Of a stretch of DNA of 64,000 nt, positions 1 through 9,231 are shown piece by piece. The stretch is taken from positions 310,001-374,000 of the forward strand of contig CAWGYT010000018.1 in NCBI GenBank assembly GCA_963826795.1, read 5' to 3'. The stretch comes from CAWGYT01 sp963826795 (GTDB taxonomy: Bacteria > Planctomycetota > Planctomycetia > Pirellulales > Pirellulaceae). Every line of letters starts with the position of its first letter. Within the stretch, counting starts at the first letter, position 1. The notes beneath the pieces are model-generated. The model worked only from the letters and a program-made list of their open reading frames with translations. It was not told where the DNA came from and did no database searches. A program made the position numbers and the translations under genes.

Positions 1-330
1 CCGACGTCCGGATCGTTTCATCTGCCACCCTCATTGCATCTCAGTTTGCATCACGAGCCCCCGGCGCTCGCCCACTGCGCACGACCGAGGCCGCTCAAAA
101 AGCCCTGACTCCAATCGCTCAGTATAACGCAAACGCTCCACCTCGCGCAAGCTTCGAGACCGGACAATTTTGGACGTCGGCCTTCCACACGCCGACGCCC
201 CAAGTTAACAGCGCACGATGAAGACGCACGTTGATGAAGCTTGGCGCGGTTTCGAAACAGAATCCCGATGAGGGGCTCGCGTCGCCGTGAGGGCCAAGCC
301 GCCGCGACGGCGTCAGCTCGAAACCGAAAC
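1..330. other. No gene recognised
   Basis: I see no convincing coding region, RNA gene or repeat here. Open frames crossing this stretch have arginine/serine-rich, low-complexity translations typical of antisense shadows in high-GC DNA and no ribosome binding site. Confidence 0.4.
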
Positions 331-435
331 CTAGACGTAAAACGGATTCGACGCCTTCAGCGGACGCAGTGCTCCGCCCACACAAAATAGGGCCACCACG
401 GCACCAATCGACATCAGAGCGATTTGAAAATACAC
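331..435 (-). CDS. Possible 34-residue single-pass membrane peptide
   Basis: A short minus-strand frame starts at GTG (435) and ends at TAG (331). An AGGAG ribosome binding site lies 8 nt before the GTG. The product begins MYFQIALMSIG and is almost entirely hydrophobic (IALMSIGAVVALFCVGGAL), ending in a short polar tail, so it would be a one-helix membrane peptide. An in-frame stop lies nine codons upstream, which fixes the start region. Nothing about its function can be read from sequence. The case for it is the ribosome binding site plus the hydrophobic helix; the case against is its length and lack of a recognised family. Confidence 0.35.
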   Translation of the reverse strand: MYFQIALMSIGAVVALFCVGGALRPLKASNPFYV

Positions 436-672
436 GGCTGCGACTCCTGGCCCGTTGCCTCATGGTTCCCCGAATCGACTCGAACTTGAAGCAAAGTCGG
501 TGCCAAGTCATTTTTTGCTGCATTTCCACCGGCCCGCCCCCAAACTGTACTCATTGCGATATCGCTGAGCACACTCAAGCCGCCCACACTTCGATGACAG
601 CCTGCGCGTCCGCACCCCGGCGATCGCGCCGGGAGCAGGGGGCACGCTACCGATCGTGACGTCGCCTATCCG

Positions 673-3600
673 TTATTCGTTCAGCGGCTGACTGAGGCGG
701 AGATAGGCGAACAGATCGCGAATCTGCTGATCCGTCAGCGTGTGCAGCAGGCCGCTGGGCATCAGCGACTGAGGCGTTCGCTGCAACTGCTCAATTCGCG
801 CGAGCCAGCGTGACGTTCTGTCCATCGGCACCGCGGAGCACCACGGTGCTTGCGTCCTGGTCCAGCAGAAAACCATTGACGACTCGACCATCGTCGGTTT
901 GGGCTCAGCCAGGTCTCAAATCCTTCGCGAACCTCCAGGTCCGGCAGCGCGACCTGAAGGACCAGCCGGGCAGTATCGCTCCGCTGATAGGTCGTCAGGT
1001 CGGGGCCGATCTGTCCCCCTTCGCGAAACAACTGATGGCATTTCGCGCAATGTTCGCTGAACAGAGCTTTCCCGCGATAAGGATCCGCCTCGCCGCCGGC
1101 CAGCGCGGCGTTGGCCCGGGCCAAGTCACGTTGGCGCTCAAGATCCAGCCCAAGGCTTCGGTCGCCCCAGTGGCGTCCAACGGCGGCCTGAACGTCGTCG
1201 GCCGCGTGCATCGCCAGCCGCTGGACGACGTCGTCGGGCAAGTCGGCCGCCACGACGCGGCCGGCGTCCAGGGCCTCAATCAGCGACCGCGCCCAGTTCA
1301 GACGGCTGGCGAGCAACCGATCCGCATCCTCGCGCAGCTCGGGGGGCCATTGACTGCGACAGGAGAGGACCGTTGCGGCGATCTCGGCCTGGTCGATGCC
1401 TTGGAGCGCCACGAGACACGCCCGCGTTAATTCGACGCGGTCGGCCGCGACCAAGACGTTCAGCAGGATCGGCGCGATCGAAACGTCGTCGATCTCGCCC
1501 AGAAGCCTCGCGTATTCGACTCGGGTCGCAACCGCCGCGGCGGGATCGCGTAGCACGCCGACGGCCTGAGCGATGGCCGCCGGGTCGCCTCGGCGGACAC
1601 GCAACGCCAGGGAACCACCGCCCGCGGCCTCAAGGGCCCGCACGAGCGGCTCAGGCAGATCCAAGGCCGTGCGGCCGGCGAAGGCCTGTTCAAAGCCGGC
1701 CAGCAGCAACTCGCGGCTCGCGGAATCAGGCGCCAGCTCGAGCAGCCGGGCACAGTGCCGCAGATCGGCCCGTGTCCCACCGGCATAACGGCGCATCAGC
1801 GGCGTCAACCAGGCCTCGCGCGCAACGGCGCCTGCCAGGTTTGGGCGTCCGTCCAGAGCGACATCACCGCGTCATCGTGATCGGCATGAGACTCCAGCGC
1901 CCACCAGAGTAGCCGCGGCAAGTACGGGTCCTGCCGATCGGAATCGTGCTGGACCAACCCCGCCAGGATCGGCATCGCGACCGAGGTGGGCAGCCGGGCG
2001 GCCGTGGCTGCCAATTGCCCCCTCACCTCGGCGTCCGGCTCGGCCATCGCCAGCTGGGCCAGTTGCTGGGCCACGGACGGAGCCGCCTCGCGCCGGTCGC
2101 CGATCAGGCGGACGGCCCAGCGACGCACGTGGGCGTTGGGGTGCGTCATGGCCCGCAACGCCACCGAATCGGACCAGGCATCTCCCAAATGCAGGGCCCA
2201 GAGCGACTCCAGGGCCAGCTGACCGTGAGATTCCTGAAGTCGCGTCTCGAGCGCCGCCCGAGTCACCGGGTCGCTGGGTCGGGGCAGGCAGCGACGCGCC
2301 ATTTGGCGCGTCCATCGATCGTCGCTCTCGAGCAACTTCAGCAGTTCGGGCAGCGTTGCGTCGGACCAACGAACCGGCGCCGGTGGCCCGTGGCCGACGG
2401 GTTGCCGTGCGCGCAGCCGATAGACGCGTCCGGTGGACGGATCGATTTGACCTTGAAAGTGTTGTCCATGGGCGATGAATTCTTCGCAAAAGTCCGCGAT
2501 GTAGACGGCGCCATCGGGCCCGGTCGTGATGTCGACAGGCCGGAAGGCCAAGTCGGTGGTGGCCAGCCCGACGCTCAGGTCCCGCGTCCGAAACGCGGCG
2601 CCGTCCGGTTCGATGTCACTCACGACAACCTGCTGCTGCAACGGATCAATCGAGAACAGCTTGCCGCGATACGCGGTCGGCAGGCCGATCCCTTCGTACT
2701 TGATCAGGTCATGGCTAAAGCGAGGCACCTCGCCGTGCGGCATGGGGGGCAGCAGGCCGAACGCATTGGGTTCGAGAGCGGTCCGTATTTTCCGCCCGTC
2801 CCCTTTTGATAGTAGCCGCCCTGGACATAGTAGAACCCACGGGTGTTGCCGCCGTTGTGTCCCGAGTACAGCCGTCCCTGCGCGTCCAATTCGATCCCAA
2901 ACGCGTTCCCACCGCCCTCGGCAAAGACCTCGTAGCGACGCGAAGGCGGATGATACCGCCAGATCATCGCCCCGTCGCGGTAGACCGCGGGTCCAGGTTG
3001 GCCCACGACTTCGACCCGCGACGAGGTCGTGCTGCCCTGGGCGCCGTACAGCCAGCCGTCGGGGCCCCAGGTCAGGCTGTTGGCCAGCGAGTGCGTATCT
3101 TCCAGGCCAAAACCCTTCAAGTGCACTTCCGGCTCGCCGTCAGGTACCGCGTCGTGATTTCGATCGGGGTAGAACAACAGATAGGGAGGATTCAGCACCC
3201 AGACCCCGTCTTGCCCCAACTCCAGCGACGTAACGAGATTCAATCCGTCCAAAAAAACCGTGTGGGTCTCAAACGTCCCGTCGCCATCCGCGTCCGAGTG
3301 GACCGAGATTCGATCCTGTCCCGGCGTGTGTCGCGGAGGCGGCAGGGGAACGCGGTCGTAGGCGGCTCGGTAGTACTTATCCCGACTGACCATCGTCAAG
3401 CCGGCCGGAAAAGGATACTGGCGGTACTCCACCACCCACATTCTGCCCTGGGCGTCGAAGTCCAGCGAAAGGGGTTGCGCGATCTCCGGCTCCGAGAGCA
3501 CCAGGTCGACGGCCAGGTCGTCGGCGACGGTGATGCGAGCCAGCGATTCCGCGGGCGGCAGATGGCGGCCGGGATTGAGTCGTTCGGGCCGTCGCAGCGG

Positions 3601-4188
3601 GGAAGTGGCGCGTGTGATCTGGTCAAAGACCGCCCGCGCCGGTCGCGCATCGACGGGTACGGCGACCGGCGGTTCTTCGCCCGGGCGAATCTGCCAGGTT
3701 CCGTCCAGGCGACATTCGTCGTGATAACCTGCCAGAACCGGCGCCCGTCCGAGAAATCCCACTCGATGATCGGCCGCGTAGAGCTTCAGCGTCAACACGT
3801 TATACCTGCCGGGCTGCAGTCGGCCCGGCGGTACTTTCAGGCGATGGACCTCCTCACGGGCCGATTGGACGTGCGGGGGAAACGTCCCCGCGCGACCGAT
3901 CAGCTCGCCGTTGAGATAGACCTCGCAGGCGTCGGTGACGCCCTCCAGGATCAACGTGACCGACTCGGCCAGGAGCCCTTCGGAGCGGGTCCACGCATCC
4001 GGGACCTGAACGTAGGCTCGACACCACGCCCAGGACGTCTCCTTGAGTTCACGCACGCCGGGGACCTGCCAGTCGTCCCACGCCTCCGAGTCGGCGATCA
4101 CCGCGGTCGTCCCCAGCAGCAATCCCAGCCAAGGCCCCAGCCACTGGACGCCCGTTCTCAATCGGCCGATTCGCGTGGACTCTCGCAT
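673..4188 (-). CDS. PVC-type membrane-bound dehydrogenase with HEAT repeats and c-type haem site (frameshifted)
   Basis: The product starts with a signal peptide (hydrophobic stretch GPWLGLLLGTTAVIA). Next is a jelly-roll segment like the carbohydrate-binding part of beta-galactosidases (motif EVYLNGELIGRAGTFPPH), then the planctomycete/verrucomicrobial dehydrogenase beta-propeller (motifs QGRMWVVEYRQYP, WGPDGWLYGAQGS, GIELDAQGRLYSGHNGG). HEAT-like repeats follow (VRRWAVRLIGDR), then a C-terminal cytochrome c domain with CAKCH. Family members are thought to be exported redox enzymes acting on sugars. Reading is broken near 2765, 1823, 902 and 815. Restoring frame gives continuous family-typical sequence (LSNP-AFGLLPPMPHGEV; then APLR..EAWLTPLMRRY; then GRVVNGFLLDQDASTVVL). 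The breaks at 1823 and 815 lie in CGCG runs, 902 fits a GCGC loss, and 2765 does not fit. I treat it as one gene. It is divergent from the epimerase at 4362. Confidence 0.8.
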
Positions 4189-4361
4189 GCCGCGCCCCCG
4201 TACTGGACGAAGTCAACCCCGATCGCGACACAGCCGCGGGACCGACCCGCCCTCGCGTCCCATTCAAGATCGCACGCGTTCAGTGTAACCTCAGGAGAAT
4301 CCCGGCGGAAACAAGGGACGAATCGGGTCTTTCTTGAGAGTCTTCCTTGCGAGGCGACCGC

Positions 4362-5405
4362 ATGCCGACGACCGAGTATCCCGCGACGATTCAAAGCGAG
4401 GCCGAGTTAGAGGATTTGCTGAGCGATCCGAGCGAAGCCGCCCTGGCGGCCGCGGCCCAGCTGAAGGGCGACGCTTTGATCCTCGGCGCCGGCGGCAAGA
4501 TGGGCCTTTCGTTGGCCCGCATGCTCCAGCGCGCCAGTCAGCAGGCGGGCGTTTCGCGCCGGATCCTCTGCGTCAGTCGGTTCACGACACCGGGCCGCGC
4601 CGAGGCGTTTGCGGCGCACGGGCTCGAGATCATGTCCGGCGACCTGCTGGACGACGCCTTCCTGGACCAGCTGCCGCAATCTCCCCTGGTGATCTTGATG
4701 ACCGGGATGAAGTTTGGGACCGGCGCCGAGGCGGCGCGCACGTGGGCCATGAACGTGGATTTGCCAAGCCAGGTCGGTCGGCATTTTCGCGACAGCCGCC
4801 TGCTCGCATTTTCGACGGGAAACGTCTATCCCCTGGTTCCCGTCGGCGGCGGGGGTTCCCAGGAAGGCGACGCGTTGCAGCCGGTCGGCGAATACGGAAT
4901 GACCGCCTTGGGACGCGAACGGATTCTGGAATATCATTCACGCCGCGCAGGGATCCCGATCGCGATTGTGCGCCTCAACTATGCCGTCGAGATGCGATAC
5001 GGCGTCTTGTGCGATCTGGCACAGCAAGTTGCTCGCGAACAACCGATCGACCTCTCGATGGGATCCGCCAACGTGATCTGGCAGGGCGACGCCAATGCGA
5101 TGGCGCTGGCGGCCTGGGCCGACGCGACGTCGCCGCCGAGCGTGGTCAATGTGGCGGGTCCCGAGATTTTCGAAATCGCCAGCGTCTGCGAACAGCTCGC
5201 CTCCCACCTGAGAAAGCCCGTCCATTTTCGTGGTCGGCCGGCCGAGACAGCGCTCCTGAACAACGGCCAGCGGGCGCACGCCCGTTACGGCCGACCTCGG
5301 GTCGCGCTGGATCAATTGCTACGTTGGACGGCCGATTGGATCGCACACGGACGACCGACCTGGAACAAGCCGACCCATTTCCAGACGCGCGACGGTCGTT
5401 TTTGA
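4362..5405 (+). CDS. NAD(P)-dependent epimerase/dehydratase-like Rossmann protein
   Basis: A protein of about 347 residues with an N-terminal dinucleotide-binding loop (LILGAGGKMGLSLARML, roughly residues 40-57). Extended short-chain dehydrogenase features follow: a strand ending STGNVYPL and a downstream YGMTALGRERILEY segment where the family has Tyr-xxx-Lys; here the lysine position is Arg, so classical SDR catalysis is uncertain. A frame beginning at TTG (4347) is also open, but ATG 4362 has GAGG seven bases upstream and is preferred. The neighbour on the left is a divergent sugar/polymer oxidoreductase and on the right a convergent Gfo/Idh oxidoreductase, suggesting sugar metabolism. The substrate cannot be read from sequence. 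Confidence 0.75.
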   Translation: MPTTEYPATIQSEAELEDLLSDPSEAALAAAAQLKGDALILGAGGKMGLSLARMLQRASQQAGVSRRILCVSRFTTPGRAEAFAAHGLEIMSGDLLDDAFLDQLPQSPLVILMTGMKFGTGAEAARTWAMNVDLPSQVGRHFRDSRLLAFSTGNVYPLVPVGGGGSQEGDALQPVGEYGMTALGRERILEYHSRRAGIPIAIVRLNYAVEMRYGVLCDLAQQVAREQPIDLSMGSANVIWQGDANAMALAAWADATSPPSVVNVAGPEIFEIASVCEQLASHLRKPVHFRGRPAETALLNNGQRAHARYGRPRVALDQLLRWTADWIAHGRPTWNKPTHFQTRDGRF

Positions 5406-5455
5406 ATGACCGATTCGCGCCTTCCCGGTGTCCTCTGTCCCTCGGTCGTTGCGTT

Positions 5456-5531
5456 GGGAAAAGGGGTCAGGTCCCAAAAGGGCGCAGCACCCGAAGGGCC
5501 GTTCCGGCTTTTGGGACCTGACCCCTTTCCC
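5456..5531. repeat. 76-bp near-perfect palindrome carrying the GGTCAGGTC / GACCTGACC core
   Basis: The left arm (5456-5480) and right arm (5508-5531) are reverse complements except for one A-run length difference. Each contains GGGGTCAGGTCCC. The loop has its own smaller inverted repeat (CCGAAGGGCC/GTTCCGG). The core matches the terminal inverted repeat of the family-1 repeats elsewhere in this window. It sits between two convergent genes and could also act as a bidirectional terminator. Confidence 0.8.
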
Positions 5532-5580
5532 AGCGCTAGGGCTGAGCCGCTTCTTCCCAGCGCTAGGGCTGAGCCGCTTC
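5529..5580. repeat. 27-bp tandem duplication covering the 3' end of the oxidoreductase gene
   Basis: The unit beginning CCCAGCGCTAGGGCTGAG occurs at 5529 and again at 5556. The second copy encodes the last residues and stop of the minus-strand gene that ends at 5563. The first copy carries the same C-terminal codons and stop downstream of it. Confidence 0.8.
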
Positions 5581-6705
5581 CATCACCTCCGACAACGAGA
5601 CGGGTGCGCCGCCGCGGCGCTTGCTTTCGTCGGCCGCCGCCATGAAGGCATAGATCTCAACCGTCTCGCGGGGATCCACCGGAGCTCGACCTGTCCGAAA
5701 GAACTTGACGATCTGGACCGCCAGAGGGCGATAGCCATCGAAGCCACCCAGGGAGCGAACTTCGCGCGTGCCGAAGGCGGTCCCGCCATAGCCGCCCTGC
5801 CCCGCTCGAATGCCTCGGAATGTCCCGATCCGGCCTCCCTGCCACTGGCCGACCACAACGTCCGTCCCCTCGCTGCTCATTCGCGACACGCGCTCACAGC
5901 CGGTGCCCATCACGGTGTACAACGTCTCGACGCCGTGGATGCCATACCAAAACAGATCCGGATGCGTCGCCTCGAGGGAACAGGGGCTGTAGGCATCGCA
6001 GCCAATCACTTCGCCGATCGCCCCGGCGCGCACCGCCTGGGGTGCCTCGGCGTAGCGGAGTCCGGACGAGGAAAAAATCGGGACGCCGGCCTCGGCCGCC
6101 TCCTGATAGATCCGCAACACGTCGGCCAGCGAGCCGGCGACCGGTTTGTCGACGAAGACGGGTTTGCGCGCCGCGAGCACCGGGCGGATTTGCGCCAGAT
6201 GCGGCCGGCCGTCGTTGGTCTCCAGCAAGACCCCATCGACCTGTGACAACAGTTCGTCAATCGAGGCCACGATCTCGATCCCCAGCTCGCGCATCTGCTG
6301 CGTATAGCCCGGAACACGCTCCACACTCGAGGCAATATCCGGGCTACCAGGCGGGTAAGCCGCCACGACTCGGCAGCCGGCCAAATCCTGGCCTACGTCC
6401 GGATCGTTCAACAACTTGGTAAAGGCCAAGGCGTGGGACGTATCGAGGCCGATGATCCCAAGCCGAATGCGGGGCGGGTCGGCGGGCTGGGCGCTGGCCA
6501 TCGGCGGAGCCGCCCAGCCCAGCAGAAACACGAGCGGAAACCGCAGCAGCAACACACGCGGAAGTAGCAACCACTTCAAGCTGCCGAGCGGCGACGGCGG
6601 CGTGGGCATCGGCGCGGGCGTCACCCGGCCGGATCGATACCAGGCAAGTGCGGCCGGCCGTGGTGCCCTGGGCTCGCCCGTGCGGCGACGTCCGTCGTGG
6701 CTCAT
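5563..6705 (-). CDS. Gfo/Idh/MocA family oxidoreductase, exported or membrane-anchored
   Basis: A protein of 380 residues. After an arginine-rich N-terminus (MSHDGRRRTGEPRAPRP) comes a hydrophobic export segment (LKWLLLPRVLLLRFPLVFLLGW), then the Rossmann dinucleotide-binding start (RIRLGIIGLDTSHALAF) and the EKP-like motif of the family, here FVDKPVAGSL. The C-terminal half is the alpha/beta substrate domain. ATG 6705 is chosen because AGGAG lies eight bases upstream; open frame further upstream is antisense to the DUF1501 gene. Family members oxidise or reduce sugars and cyclitols with NAD(P). It is divergent from the DUF1501 gene at 6961 with about 250 bp between them. Confidence 0.8.
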   Translation of the reverse strand: MSHDGRRRTGEPRAPRPAALAWYRSGRVTPAPMPTPPSPLGSLKWLLLPRVLLLRFPLVFLLGWAAPPMASAQPADPPRIRLGIIGLDTSHALAFTKLLNDPDVGQDLAGCRVVAAYPPGSPDIASSVERVPGYTQQMRELGIEIVASIDELLSQVDGVLLETNDGRPHLAQIRPVLAARKPVFVDKPVAGSLADVLRIYQEAAEAGVPIFSSSGLRYAEAPQAVRAGAIGEVIGCDAYSPCSLEATHPDLFWYGIHGVETLYTVMGTGCERVSRMSSEGTDVVVGQWQGGRIGTFRGIRAGQGGYGGTAFGTREVRSLGGFDGYRPLAVQIVKFFRTGRAPVDPRETVEIYAFMAAADESKRRGGAPVSLSEVMEAAQP

Positions 6706-6960
6706 GGGAAGGTCTCCTGGGATCGGCGCGAACCGGCGATCAACGCACGCGCCGGGTGATGCCCCGGCCCGCAGGTCGCGCGGACGCCGTTGGCTTGCGA
6801 CGCGAAATTCTCGTATATTGGCCGTTATTAGATCGCTGAACGGCCCCTCAGTCAAATCGTCGACTTCGCGGTCCGCGACCCGACCGCCCTGCGAGAGATC
6901 CTGGGGGCGACCGTCCTCGTTCCACCCGCCCGTTGCCCGCCCGCCCGGAAAGTCCGCACG

Positions 6961-8380
6961 ATGAGTCGTCTGTCTTCGCCCAAGGGGATCGTGGCGTGCC
7001 GATCGTTTCGCCGCCAGCTCCGGATCGAGCGTCGCCAAATTTTGCAGGCCGGCCTGTTGGGCCTTGGCCAATTGACCTTGCCGCAGCTCTTCGCGGGTCG
7101 GCTCGAGGCCGCGTCGACGCAGGTGGATTCGTCGGGATTCGGGCGTGCGAAGGCGCTGCATCTTCCTGTTCATGTGGGGCGGTCCGAGTCAGCTCGACAC
7201 GTTCGACTTGAAGCCGCAGGCAGCGGCCGAGATCCGAGGCGAATTCAATCCGATGCCGACGCGCGTGCCGGGGCTGCAGATCTGCGAACACTTCCAGCAA
7301 CTGGCCGGGCAAACGGATAAGGTCGCTTTGATTCGCTCGCTGAGCCACGACGACCCGGCGCATCTGTCCAGCGGCCACACGACGCTGACCGGGCATCTGC
7401 CTCCGGTGAACAAGAGCGACGCGGAACCGCCCAGCGAGCGTGACACGCCGCATTTCGGCTGCGTCATGTCGCACCTTCGTCCCGCCCCGCCTGTGCTCCC
7501 TTCGTTCGTGACCCTTCCCTGGAAAGTCGCCCATCCGGCGGCGCCGGGCGGCCAGGCACCGGGACAGCACGGGGGCTGGTTGGGCCGCGAGTACGACCCC
7601 TTCGTGATTACGGGCGACCCGAGCCAACCCGACTGGCGAGTCCCGTCGCTGGCCCTCAATGACACGATCACCGTGGCGCGGATGGCCTCCCGCCGCCAGC
7701 TCCTCGAGCGGCTCGACGCCTCCCGCGCCCGCTTGGACTCGGCGGGCACCCAGCAGACCGATCACCTTCAGCAACGTGCCTTTGAGCTGCTCAGTTCGAC
7801 CCAAGTCCGCCAGGCCTTCGACTTGTCGCTCGAACCCGCCGCCGTGCGCGCTCGCTACGGCCAAAACCTGCACGGACAATGTGTGTTGCTGGCCCGCCGA
7901 CTGGTCGAATCGGGCGTTCCGATTGTGACCATTAACTGGCACAACGACGGGCGCAATTTCTGGGACACTCACGGGGATAATTTTCGGCGGCTGCGGCAAG
8001 ATCTGATCCCGCCCGCCGATCGCGCCCTGGCAACCTTGCTGGACGATCTCCAGCAGCGCGGCCTGCTTGCCGAGACGCTGGTCGTGTGGGTCGGTGAATT
8101 TGGTCGCCGACCGACGATTTCAGCCAGTGCCGCCGGTCGCGAGCATTGGCCCCACTGCTACAGCGGCCTCTTGGCAGGAGGTGGCATCCGCGGCGGATCG
8201 ATCTACGGCGCGAGCGACAAACAGGGAGCCTATCCTGCCGAAGCGCCCGTCTCGCCCCACGACCTCATGGCCACCGTGTTCTACGCCTTAGGAGTCCCTC
8301 CGCACCAGATCCTGTACGACGCGGAACATCGCCCTCGACCGGTCTACGGCGGCCAGCCGCTCGTCGACCTGTTCGGCTGA
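6961..8380 (+). CDS. DUF1501 secreted protein (sulfatase-like fold), one frameshift
   Basis: The N-terminus has a Tat-type signal (ERRQILQAGLLGLGQLTL) and continues into the DUF1501 hallmark FLFMWGGPSQLDTFDLKP. Later family motifs include HDDPAHLSSGHTTLTG, LARRLVESGVPIVTINWHNDGRNFWDTH and VVWVGEFGRRP. Reading frame changes near 7154 (FGRAKA to RCIFLFMWGG); inserting a CG in the GGCGCTG there restores it. DUF1501 proteins are abundant exported proteins in planctomycetes, related in fold to alkaline phosphatase/sulfatase enzymes, with mostly unknown substrates. GGAAAG nine bases before ATG 6961 supports the start. Confidence 0.85.
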
Positions 8381-8391
8381 GCCGATAAGGG

Positions 8392-9055
8392 GATCGCGGT
8401 AGGGACGACCGTTACCGGTCGCCCCCCGCACAGATCCGTACGTGAAGAACTACCTCATACGGCTCCTCCGTCAGGTCAAACGATCACGAAACGAGTTTCG
8501 CTACCAGTCGTCATTGCCGTGCCATGTGAGTGACACGAAATCCGGCACTGTGTCCGGCATGTCCACGGCAGATCGACAACAGTTCCCTTCGGTGACTCCC
8601 TTTCCTCGACGGACTCCGCCACTGCGGATGCAGTTTTGTTCGCCCGCGTCGTCAGTAATACGAAGTCATCTGACTTCCCATCCACGTCCATGCCAGCCGT
8701 GCCCTCAGTGAGGTTCGCTGACCGTCCTCGACGTCGCCGCCAAGGAGCCGATGGGATCTCCCGGTTCTCGCGCTTGGAGTTTCCATACATGCACCAGGTC
8801 TTCGACCCCGTCGCGTCCGCGGGGTGCTCGCCAGCGAGCGCACCCAACGGTGTTGCCTTCCGCCACCTGAACGACGTCGGCACACGAGATGAAAATCTTT
8901 CGGAGCTCAATACTGGGCCTGCGTGTACCCCTGCCGTTGCTACACCCACCGTGTTGCCACGATCAGCGTACGACTCAGGGCCAGCGTGCCGGGCTAGGGC
9001 TTCGCTGTAAGACTCTTTCATTCTCAACTCCAAGCCGGTTTATCCCGGCGCTTTC
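8392..9055 (-). mobile_element. Group II intron remnant without reverse transcriptase
   Basis: On the minus strand the sequence runs through the region that in bacterial group II introns lies upstream of the maturase; its conceptual translation (ESYSEALARHAGPESYAD, then VHAGPVLSSER) matches translations often seen over domains I-III. It then passes directly into a domain V hairpin and a domain VI-like stem, ending near 8392-8400. The intron-encoded reverse transcriptase expected in domain IV is absent. The 5' end is truncated: the family-1 repeat copy A starts at about 9056 where the 5' GUGYG region should be. It sits just downstream of the DUF1501 stop at 8380. Confidence 0.65.
8433..8465 (-). 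ncRNA. Group II intron domain V hairpin
   Basis: The minus strand reads GAGCCGTATGAGG, a short loop, then CACGTACGGATC. This is the canonical 33-34 nt domain V fold, including the AGC catalytic triad at the start and the GAGCCGTA/TACGG stem. Immediately 3' is a GC-rich stem with a GTAAC loop that fits domain VI. Confidence 0.75.
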
Positions 9056-9231
9056 TCAGGTCTTTTTTCGCCCGCAAATTGGGAAGATTAGAGAAATATT
9101 TCGCGTCAACCGAGGACGAGATTCATCCGACGCCCGCTTCGCGTATCAAGATGACGCACAACTCCGCTCGTAGTAAGTCCAAGGCCTTCCCTATTTACCC
9201 CTGCTTCCGAAACAAAAAGTCCTGCCCCCTT
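9056..9231. repeat. Family-1 MITE-like repeat, copy A
   Basis: About 175 bp bounded by TCAGGTCTTTTTTCG on the left and AAAAAGTCCTGCCCCC on the right, imperfect inverted ends of the GGTCAGGTCTT/AAGACCTGACC type. The interior closely matches copy B (GATTGGGAAGAT, then GAGATTCATCCGAC, then CCAAGGCCTTCCC). Its right end supplies the last codons and stop of the PEP-CTERM gene at 9191. Confidence 0.75.

Noticed and set aside
119..529. 136-residue minus-strand frame
   Set aside because: Arginine/serine-rich composition, no ribosome binding site and no recognisable motif; the shorter frame at 331-435 has better support.
2806..4410. 534-residue plus-strand frame opposite the PVC dehydrogenase
   Set aside because: It is an antisense shadow: the opposite strand has clear family motifs and this one has none.
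6706..7173. N-terminal extension of the Gfo/Idh oxidoreductase
   Set aside because: The extra frame is antisense to the DUF1501 gene, and a strong ribosome binding site marks ATG 6705.
8476..9033. 185-residue protein on the minus strand
   Set aside because: It is the translation of group II intron RNA domains, a known source of spurious hypothetical proteins.
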